NCBI GenBank assembly: GCA_038040385.1
Contig: JBBPII010000007.1
Coordinates: 124,001 to 188,000 of the forward strand
DNA length: 64,000 bases
Direction of reading: 5' to 3'
Source of the DNA: Gilichinskyi gelida
Lineage (GTDB): Bacteria; Acidobacteriota; Thermoanaerobaculia; Gp7-AA8
The notes under the pieces were generated by a model. It saw only the letters and a list, made by a program, of their open reading frames with translations, was not told the origin of the DNA and searched no databases. This document shows positions 57,338-62,938 of the stretch, piece after piece. The first letter of the stretch is position 1. Each line of letters starts with the position of its first letter. The translations under genes were made by a program, and so were the position numbers.

Positions 57338-57535
57338 ATGGGCAATCGGTGGACGCTGGCCGCCACGATCCTCGGCTCGTGCATGTCGTTCATCCACAAC
57401 ACCGTCGTCAGTGTCGCCGTACCCGTGCTGCAGCAATCGCTCAGCGCGACGCTCACGGACGCGCAGTGGATCGTCGATGTATCTCGCCGGCGGCGCGCTC
57501 GGCGATCACCTCGGCCGTCGATGCGTCTTCGCCTA
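57338..57535 (+). pseudogene. Relic of an MFS (DHA2/EmrB-type) exporter N-terminus
   Basis: From an ATG the frame encodes W-T-L-A-A-T-I-L-G-S-C-M, N-T-V-V-S-V-A-V-P-V-L-Q and A-Q-W-I-V-D, the classic first helices of EmrB-like transporters. Around 57480 a piece is missing and the frame shifts. The next frame gives L-A-G-G-A-L-G-D-H-L-G-R-R, the conserved loop 2-3 motif. The rest of the transporter is absent and the relic abuts a broken response-regulator gene. Confidence 0.7.
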
Positions 57536-58098
57536 CGACACGCTGGTCGTGTCGAGCCAGCCCTGCAGGACGACGAAGCGGACCAGATCGGCGCGGCTGG
57601 TGATGCCCAGCTTCTGCATGATCTTGGTCTTGTGGCTCTCCACCGTCTTCACCGTGATGCCGAGCGCCGCGGCGATCTCCTTGTTCGTGTAGCCGTGGGC
57701 CACCATGGTCACGATCTGTTGTTCGCGGGCAGTCAGCGGTTGGGTTGGGAGTCGGCAGGTGGCGCGGCGTCTGGAGAAGGAATCGACGACCTTCCCGACG
57801 ATTGCCGGATCGAGATACATCCCGCCGCGGGCGACGGTGCGGATGGCGTCGATGAGGGTCTCGGCGGCGGTTTGCTTGAGCGCGTAGCCTTTCACCCCGG
57901 CCTGCAGCATCTGCTGGACGTATCCGTGCTCGTGGACACGTCCATGACCACCACGTCCGCGCCGGAGCGGGCGATGGCCTCCGCCGCCCCGCGCGCCTCG
58001 CCGACCACGTGCATGTCGGCATGCGCTTCGATGAGCAGGCGCAGCCCCTGGCGGACCACGGTGTGATCGTCCACCAGAAAGATGTTGATCCTGTTCAT
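57533..58098 (-). pseudogene. Response regulator (NarL/FixJ type) with internal deletion and frameshift
   Basis: The start encodes I-N-I-F-L-V-D-D-H-T-V-V-R-Q-G-L and V-V-V-M-D-V, a normal receiver domain up to the phospho-acceptor Asp. About 30 codons are then missing, and the sequence resumes in another frame with E-H-G-Y-V-Q-Q-M-L-Q-A-G-V-K-G-Y-A-L-K. The C-terminal LuxR-type helix-turn-helix (L-T-A-R-E-Q-Q-I-V, N-K-E-I-A-A-A-L-G-I-T-V-K-T-V-E-S-H) is intact. Translation from the start ends in nonsense, so the gene is dead unless the HTH part is expressed alone. Confidence 0.8.
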
Positions 58099-58330
58099 GA
58101 CCCGTTCTCGATCTGATCGAGAGGGACGCAGACGTAGAGCGTGGTGCCGTTTCCGGGATTGGACTCGATGCTCACGCTTCCGCCGACCAGGGCCACGCGC
58201 TCGCGGATTCCGAGGAAGCCGAAGCGGCTGCGCGCGCCGCGGCGATTCAGAACCTCATCGGCGTCGAAGCCGCTGCCGTCGTCGTCGATGATCATCTGCA
58301 CGGAAAGCCGCTGATGATCCTGCGGCTCAG
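58095..58330 (-). pseudogene. 3' remnant of a sensor histidine kinase
   Basis: Encodes only the last 70 or so residues of an HATPase domain: D-D-D-G-S-G-F-D, G-F-L-G-I-R-E-R-V-A-L-V-G-G and P-G-N-G-T-T-L-Y-V. The sensor, dimerisation and most of the ATP-binding domain are gone. It overlaps the start of the broken response-regulator gene by 4 bp, so this was once a two-component operon. Confidence 0.75.
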
Positions 58331-58401
58331 CGCGCCGGTGGCGTCACGGCTGCTGCCGGCGTAAGCCGAACGCTCTCGAAATGCCAGTCATCGATGGTAT
58401 C

Positions 58402-58436
58402 GTTCCTCCATTCTGGAGGAACCGTTCTGGAGGAAC
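58402..58436 (+). promoter_or_regulatory. Operator of the PIN toxin-antitoxin pair
   Basis: GTTCCTCCA-TTC-TGGAGGAAC (58402-58422) is a perfect 9-bp inverted repeat. A third half-site TGGAGGAAC follows at 58428-58436, making a 14-bp direct repeat. It lies immediately before the antitoxin ATG and also contains the GGAGGA ribosome-binding site, so repressor binding would also cover translation signals on the DNA. Confidence 0.6.
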
Positions 58437-58440
58437 CGTC

Positions 58441-58683
58441 ATGGCCACGCTGAACATCAAGAACTTTCCCGATCGCCTCTATCGCCGCATCAAACAGCGC
58501 GCGGGCAGAAACCGGAGGTCCATTTCCCAGGAGGTTGTTCACCTGCTCGACGGGGCGGTGACGGAGACGCCGCGAGTGTCGCTGCTCACTCTGGAAGGTC
58601 TAGGCAAAGACGTCTGGCAGAAGGCTCTTGAAGGGAAGGACGCCGCGGATTACATCGCTGAAGAGCGCGATTCATGGAGCTGA
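58441..58683 (+). CDS. Ribbon-helix-helix type antitoxin of a PIN toxin pair
   Basis: A protein of 80 residues. The N-terminal M-A-T-L-N-I-K-N-F-P-D-R-L-Y and R-R-S-I-S-Q-E-V form a ribbon-helix-helix DNA-binding motif as in FitA/VapB-type antitoxins. The acidic tail (Y-I-A-E-E-R-D-S-W) would bind the toxin. An upstream in-frame ATG at 58381 is less likely because it lies before the operator. It overlaps the toxin gene by 10 bp. Confidence 0.85.
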   Translation: MATLNIKNFPDRLYRRIKQRAGRNRRSISQEVVHLLDGAVTETPRVSLLTLEGLGKDVWQKALEGKDAADYIAEERDSWS

Positions 58684-59114
58684 TCGCGGCAATCGGGAGC
58701 GGACCGGTGGCGCTCGACAGTGCGATCTTCATCTACTTCATCGAGCAGCATCCCCGTTACCTTCCGCTTCTAAGGCCACTCTTCCAATCCATCGACCACG
58801 GCGACGCACCGGCCGTGACCTCGTCACTCACGCTTCTGGAGACGCTGGTCGTACCGTACCGTGCCGGCGATCGGGATCTCGCGTCCCGATACGAGACGAT
58901 CCTGACGAACGGACGGGGCCTCACGCTCGTGCCGATCGATCCGCCTCTTCTCCGGCTCGCTGCGGAGATCCGGGCCGCCACGTCCGTGCGGACGGCAGAT
59001 GCGCTACAAGTAGCCACCGCCATCACCACGGGCTCCACGGTGTTGCTGACCAATGACAGACGGCTTCCGGCTCTCCCGGGTCTCACGGTGCTGCAACTCG
59101 AGGCGTTTGCATAG
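58674..59114 (+). CDS. PIN-domain ribonuclease toxin
   Basis: A protein of 146 residues. L-D-S-A-I-F-I-Y-F-I-E near the start (Asp15), T-L-L-E-T-L near 55 (Glu), T-A-D-A-L-Q-V-A near 107 (Asp) and T-N-D-R-R-L near 126 give the PIN active site. The A-I-F-I-Y-F-I-E-Q-H-P opening is common among PIN toxins paired with ribbon-helix-helix antitoxins. It probably cleaves RNA when freed from its antitoxin. Confidence 0.88.
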   Translation: MELIAAIGSGPVALDSAIFIYFIEQHPRYLPLLRPLFQSIDHGDAPAVTSSLTLLETLVVPYRAGDRDLASRYETILTNGRGLTLVPIDPPLLRLAAEIRAATSVRTADALQVATAITTGSTVLLTNDRRLPALPGLTVLQLEAFA

Positions 59115-59118
59115 GAAC

Positions 59119-59658
59119 ATGCGAAAACGTGCAGTCTCGCTACTTCTCGCCTTTGCGCTAGCCATCCCCGCGCTCGCGGACACCGGCGCGCTGCTCGCCG
59201 CCGCCGCCGCACGCCAGGTCGGCGTGACCGTCATCTACGACCCGGCGTACGTCCGCCTCCGCTATCCCGGCGGCGACGTGCCGGCCGATCGCGGCGTCTG
59301 CTCGGACGTCGTGGTCCGCGCGTTCCGCGCGGCGCTTGGCGTCGACCTTCAGCGCGAGCTGCACGTGGACATGCGCGCGAACTTCCGCCTTTATCCGAAG
59401 ATGTGGGGACTGTCTGCGCCCGACACCAACATCGACCACCGCCGCGTGCCGAACCTCATGAAGTTCTTCGAGCGGCGGGGGAAATCGACGCGCGCCCGGT
59501 ACGCCACGGGCGACGTGGTCGCCTGGCGGCTGCCGGGCGGGCTGCATCACATCGGCATCGTCGCCGACCCGCCGTACGTGGTGCACAACATCGGCCGCGG
59601 CGCGCAGCGCGAGGACATCCTCCACGCCTATCCCATCATCGGGCACTACCGTTGGTAG
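59119..59658 (+). CDS. Secreted DUF1287 protein (YijF-like)
   Basis: A protein of 179 residues with a signal peptide (about 1-20). Conserved features of the family: Y-D-P-A-Y, Y-P-G-G-D-V-P, R-G-V-C-S-D-V-V-V-R-A-F-R (Cys), N-I-D-H-R-R-V-P-N and L-H-H-I-G-I-V-A (His). The Cys/His layout recalls NlpC/P60-like cysteine hydrolases, suggesting an amidase or peptidase of the cell wall, which is inference. AGGAA precedes the ATG. Confidence 0.85.
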   Translation: MRKRAVSLLLAFALAIPALADTGALLAAAAARQVGVTVIYDPAYVRLRYPGGDVPADRGVCSDVVVRAFRAALGVDLQRELHVDMRANFRLYPKMWGLSAPDTNIDHRRVPNLMKFFERRGKSTRARYATGDVVAWRLPGGLHHIGIVADPPYVVHNIGRGAQREDILHAYPIIGHYRW

Positions 59659-59666
59659 CGGCTGGA

Positions 59667-59672
59667 TATAAT
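59667..59672 (+). promoter_or_regulatory. -10 box before a TTG start (prs)
   Basis: Consensus TATAAT ends 9 nt before TTG at 59682 and no ribosome-binding site is present, which fits a leaderless mRNA beginning at a TTG. Confidence 0.6.
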
Positions 59673-59681
59673 TCGCCCGAC

Positions 59682-60686
59682 TTGTACGGTCCTCTCAAAG
59701 TCTTCGGCGGCCGGGCGCATCCCGAACTGACGGACGAGATCTGCGCGATCCTCGCCGCCGATCCCGAGAGCGGCTTCAAGGGCGGCGAGCCGGGACACAT
59801 CACGCTCTACAGCTTCTCCGACGGCGAGAGCTACGTGCAAATCCTCGACAACGTCCGCGGCGCGGATGTCTTCGTCATCCAGCCCACCTGCCCGTCGTAC
59901 ACCGGCAAGTCGAACGAGAAGGGGAGCGGCGTCAACGACAATCTGATGGAGCTGCTGATCATGCTCGACGCGTTCAAGCGCTCCTCGGCGCGGCGCGTCA
60001 CGGCGGTGCTGCCGTACTACGGCTACGCGCGGCAGGACCGGAAAGATAAACCGAGGGTTCCGATCACGTCCAAGCTGGTGGCCGATCTGATCACCGCCGC
60101 CGGCGCCGATCGCGTCCTCACCCTCGATCTGCACGCCTCGCAGATTCAAGGGTTCTTCAACATCCCCGTCGACCACCTCTTCGCTGCGCCGGTGATCGTC
60201 CGCTACGTGCAGAAGCTCGAGCTGGACGATTTGGTGATCGTCTCCCCCGACGCTGGCGGCGTGGAGCGCGCCCGCGCCTACGCCAAGCGCCTCGGCGCCG
60301 GGCTGGCCATCATCGACAAGCGCCGCGTCGCCGCCAACCAGACCGAGGTGATGAACATCATCGGCGACGTCGGCGGGAAGAACGTGTTCGTGGTCGACGA
60401 CATCATCGACACCGCCGGCACCCTGATCCACAGCACCGAGGCGCTGCTGGCGCAGGGGGCGAATTCGATCTCCGCCTGCGCAAGCCACGCCGTCCTCTCC
60501 GGCCCCGCCATCACCCGCATCAACAGCTCGCGCCTCGACCGGGTGGTGGCCACCAACAGCATGCCGATGACCGACAAGGAGCAGGACTGCCCGAAGCTGA
60601 CCACCCTCTCCATCGGCAGCCTCCTGGCCGACGCCATCAAGCGGATCCACAACGAGGATTCGGTGAGCTCGCTTTTTGAAATGTAG
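59682..60686 (+). CDS. prs: Ribose-phosphate pyrophosphokinase (PRPP synthase)
   Basis: A protein of 334 residues starting at TTG; translated from there it opens with the family-standard L-K-V-F-G-G-R-A-H-P-E-L. Y-G-Y-A-R-Q-D-R-K-D-K-P-R-V-P-I-T near 120 is the ATP-binding flexible loop region, D-L-H-A near 150, and V-V-D-D-I-I-D-T-A-G-T near 240 the PRPP loop. It makes PRPP from ribose-5-phosphate and ATP for nucleotide, His and Trp synthesis. The TAG stop comes from a family B repeat arm. rplY follows, a common order. Confidence 0.95.
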   Translation: MYGPLKVFGGRAHPELTDEICAILAADPESGFKGGEPGHITLYSFSDGESYVQILDNVRGADVFVIQPTCPSYTGKSNEKGSGVNDNLMELLIMLDAFKRSSARRVTAVLPYYGYARQDRKDKPRVPITSKLVADLITAAGADRVLTLDLHASQIQGFFNIPVDHLFAAPVIVRYVQKLELDDLVIVSPDAGGVERARAYAKRLGAGLAIIDKRRVAANQTEVMNIIGDVGGKNVFVVDDIIDTAGTLIHSTEALLAQGANSISACASHAVLSGPAITRINSSRLDRVVATNSMPMTDKEQDCPKLTTLSIGSLLADAIKRIHNEDSVSSLFEM

Positions 60687-60725
60687 GGGCGCGCGGCAGC
60701 ACGCCCGGCACTCCGGGCGCCGGGA
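60683..60725. repeat. Partial palindromic repeat, family B
   Basis: Starts GTAGGGGCGCGCGGCAGCAC and contains CCCGGCACTCCGGG. The right arm present in the copies at 41520 and 46727 is missing, so this is a degraded or one-armed element. It begins inside the last codons of prs and supplies its stop. Confidence 0.65.
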
Positions 60726-60790
60726 ATTTTGCTCAATCCACAGGGTTTAGCCAGTTTCGCTGCCCAAACTGAACGAGGAGTTTCTGCACC

Positions 60791-61453
60791 ATGGCTGAGG
60801 TCACACTGGAAGTTACGCGCCGCGAGAGCTCGGGGAAGGGCGTCGCGCGAAAACTGCGCCAGCAGGGGCGAATCCCGGCCGTCGTGTACGGCGGACACCG
60901 CGAGGCGGTGGCCATCGACGTCGACCGCAAGGCGGTCTTCGAGCTCATTCAGAAGAGCCAGCACGGCGTCCGCTCCATCTTCCTGCTGAAGATGGCGGGA
61001 ACCGACCAGCAGCGCCACGCGATGATCAAGGACATCCAGATGGATCCGATCAGCCGCAAGATGACGCACATCGACTTCGTCCGCGTGGTCATGGACGAGC
61101 TGATCCGCGTGACCATCCCGGTCCACGTCACCGGCACCGCGATCGGCGTCAAGCAGGGCGGCCTTCTCGACTTCCAGGTCCGCGAGCTCCACGTCGAGTG
61201 CCTGCCGACGGCGATCCCCGACTCGATCGACGTCGACATCAGCGAGCTCGATGTGCACAACTACGTCCGCATCGGCGACATCAAGCTGCCGGAGGGCATC
61301 AAGGTACTCGACGATCCTGCGCGCGTGGTCGTCGGCGTCACCCTGGCCCGCGCCGAGGTGGTGGAAGCCGTCGTCGCGCCGACCGAGGAAGGGGTTGTGC
61401 CGGCCGAGCCGGAAGTCATCTCCAAGGGAAAGAAGACCGAGGAAGAAGAGTAA
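60791..61453 (+). CDS. rplY: 50S ribosomal protein L25 (TL5/CTC form)
   Basis: A protein of 220 residues, the long CTC form. The N-terminal L25 domain (1-92) has R-x-x-S-G-K-G-V-A-R-K-L-R-Q-Q-G-R-I-P-A-V-V-Y-G. The C-terminal beta domain (about 95-190) is followed by an acidic/Lys tail. It binds 5S rRNA. GAGGAG precedes the ATG. A rho-independent terminator follows. Confidence 0.95.
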   Translation: MAEVTLEVTRRESSGKGVARKLRQQGRIPAVVYGGHREAVAIDVDRKAVFELIQKSQHGVRSIFLLKMAGTDQQRHAMIKDIQMDPISRKMTHIDFVRVVMDELIRVTIPVHVTGTAIGVKQGGLLDFQVRELHVECLPTAIPDSIDVDISELDVHNYVRIGDIKLPEGIKVLDDPARVVVGVTLARAEVVEAVVAPTEEGVVPAEPEVISKGKKTEEEE

Positions 61454-61462
61454 GGGCGAAAC

Positions 61463-61542
61463 GAGGTTGCGAGGTCTCGCGGTTGCGGGGTCTCGCAGTC
61501 CCACCCACACCGAGACCGCGAAACTTCGAGACTGCGCAACCC
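61463..61542. repeat. Inverted, internally repeated element (GGTTGCGAGGTCTCGCG type)
   Basis: GGTTGCGAGGTCTCGCG and GGTTGCGGGGTCTCGCAG stand in tandem on the left. A diverged inverted version (GAGACCGCGAAACTTCGAGA, then CTGCGCAACC) is on the right. Same style as family D but another sequence. It sits between rplY and its terminator. Confidence 0.5.
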
Positions 61543-61548
61543 TTTCAC

Positions 61549-61580
61549 CGCCCCGCCTCGCGCGGGGCGTTTTGTTTTGT
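61549..61580 (+). terminator. Rho-independent terminator of rplY
   Basis: CGCCCCG (61549-61555) pairs with CGGGGCG (61563-61569) around a 7-nt loop, directly followed by TTTTGTTTTGT. Confidence 0.85.
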
Positions 61581-61581
61581 G

Positions 61582-61587
61582 TACTCT
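61582..61587 (+). promoter_or_regulatory. Leaderless-type -10 box of the selenoprotein gene
   Basis: TACTCT ends 6 nt before the ATG at 61594, with no ribosome-binding site, immediately after the rplY terminator. The gene therefore starts its own transcript. Confidence 0.45.
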
Positions 61588-61593
61588 TGCGCC

Positions 61594-62136
61594 ATGTCAC
61601 GTCTCACCAGGCTGACCAAGGACCAGGTCTCCGACGACGTCCGCGAGGAGTACGTGCGGATCGGGCGGCAGCGCGGCAACGTCCCCAACATGTTCCGCGT
61701 CTACGCCCATCGTCCGGAGATCCTGAAGACGATGATGGCGCACCTCGCCGCGGTGACTTCCACCGGCACGGTGCCGGTGAGGACCAAGGAATTGGTGGCG
61801 ACGCTGGTGTCGCGCATCAACGGCTGTGAGTACTGAAACCGCTCGCACACCGCGCAGGCTGCGCGGCATGGAGCGACCGCGGAGCAGTGCGGCGAGGCAC
61901 TGCTCGACTTCGAGAACGGGCCATACAGCGATGCGGAGAAGGCGGCGTTCGCATACGCGAAGCAGCTCACCGTCGACGCGCACGGCGTCGACGACGCGCT
62001 GTTCGGGCGCTTGCGCCAGCATTACGACGAGGGGGAGATCGTGGAGATCTCGGCCATGGCCGGCCTGTTCAACTACTTCAATCGGGTCAACGACGCGCTG
62101 CTGATGGAGCCGACCAAGCCGGGCGAGGGACTGTGA
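61594..62136 (+). CDS. AhpD/carboxymuconolactone-decarboxylase-like selenoprotein (C-x-x-U)
   Basis: A 180-residue protein if the UGA at 61834-61836 is read as selenocysteine (residue 81). Before it: V-P-N-M-F-R-V-Y-A-H-R-P-E and K-E-L-V-A-T-L-V-S-R-I-N-G-C-E-Y. After it in the same frame: N-R-S-H-T-A-Q-A-A-R-H-G-A-T-A-E-Q, then F-A-Y-A-K-Q-L-T and F-N-Y-F-N-R-V-N-D-A. The AhpD redox site is E-x(n)-C-x-x-C-x-x-x-H. Here it is Glu66, Cys78, Sec81, His85. All flanks are conserved and there is no other disruption over 99 codons, so a decayed cysteine version is less likely. Such enzymes reduce peroxides or act in related thiol redox chemistry. selABCD genes are not in the window. Confidence 0.8.
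61850..61866 (+). other. Putative bacterial SECIS hairpin
   Basis: Thirteen nt after the UGA, CCGCGCA (61850-61856) pairs perfectly with TGCGCGG (61860-61866) around loop GGC. Bacterial SECIS elements are small coding-region hairpins with Gs opening the apical loop about 16-37 nt past the UGA. The E. coli fdhF element has GCAGGUCUGC at its tip and this one GCAGGCUGC. It would bind SelB. Confidence 0.7.
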
Positions 62137-62138
62137 CC

Positions 62139-62708
62139 ATGAGACGAACTATAGTACTGGTTACTATAGCTGTTCTGGCCTGCCGGAAGGCGGAAACGCC
62201 CTCCAAACCGGCGGCGGGCGGCACCGCCACGACCACGGCGGCGACGTCGTCGTCGGCCCCCGCATCGACCAACGCCGGCGACCCCATGCCGCCGTACAGC
62301 GCGAAGCTGCTCGACGGCCGGCCGTTCGACCTCGCCGCCGAGAAGGGCAACGTCGTCCTGCTCAACGTGTGGGCCACCTGGTGCGGGCCATGCCGCTTCG
62401 AGATCCCCGAGCTGCAGAAATTGCACGACGAGTACGGCAAGCGCGGCTTCAAAGTGGTTGGCGTCAGCGTGGACGAAGGCGACCCGGCGGAGGTCAAACA
62501 GTTCGCCGCCGATCAGAAGATGACCTATCCGGTGGTACTGGATCCCGAGGGCCGCATCGCCAACTTGCTGCAAACGATGGTGTTGCCGACCACGGTGTTG
62601 ATCGACCGCAGCGGCAGGATCGTTTGGCGGCAGGTGGGCGCAATTCCGCCGGGCGACGCGAAGCTGACGACGGCCATCGCCTCGGCCCTCGGCGGCGGCA
62701 AGATTTAG
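62139..62708 (+). CDS. TlpA/ResA-type thioredoxin lipoprotein
   Basis: A protein of 189 residues. Lipobox V-L-A-C (Cys17 or so), Thr/Ala spacer (20-50), then a TlpA thioredoxin fold with W-C-G-P-C (Cys82, Cys85), the inserted helix with V-D-E-G-D-P-A-E-V-K and cis-Pro V-L-P-T-T-V near 148. It acts as an extracytoplasmic thiol reductase. ATG lies 2 nt after the selenoprotein stop with no promoter between, so the two are co-transcribed. Confidence 0.9.
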   Translation: MRRTIVLVTIAVLACRKAETPSKPAAGGTATTTAATSSSAPASTNAGDPMPPYSAKLLDGRPFDLAAEKGNVVLLNVWATWCGPCRFEIPELQKLHDEYGKRGFKVVGVSVDEGDPAEVKQFAADQKMTYPVVLDPEGRIANLLQTMVLPTTVLIDRSGRIVWRQVGAIPPGDAKLTTAIASALGGGKI

Positions 62709-62899
62709 ACGACTTTTCGGCGGTCGGGCGACGCTCTTTCCCGTTCGCGGCGGTCGCGCTGGCGCTGGATGAAGTCGCGGATCGGCGCCGCGATGTTGCG
62801 CGCGATCTGCGCAACCAGCAGACGCATCGGGAGATAGGCGAGCGCGAGGGCCAGGACCAAGACTGCGGCGACGACGACGACGGTGAGTACCAGCGACAT
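62705..62899 (-). CDS. Small single-pass membrane protein
   Basis: A protein of 64 residues: one long hydrophobic helix (about 3-25) followed by an amphipathic basic helix rich in Arg/Glu (R-Q-R-D-R-R-E-R-E-R). Convergent with the TlpA gene (4-bp overlap of stops). No family recognised. The short length and biased composition leave some doubt. Confidence 0.5.
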   Translation of the reverse strand: MSLVLTVVVVAAVLVLALALAYLPMRLLVAQIARNIAAPIRDFIQRQRDRRERERASPDRRKVV

Positions 62900-62938
62900 A
62901 GACTCTAGGATTCAAAATAGCAAGTTCCAAGCCGTCTC

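Noticed and set aside
61594..61836. Short 80-residue AhpD-like protein ending at TGA, plus a separate downstream fragment
   Set aside because: Both parts are in one frame, the TGA is at the catalytic Cys position and a SECIS-like hairpin follows, so a single selenoprotein explains the data better.
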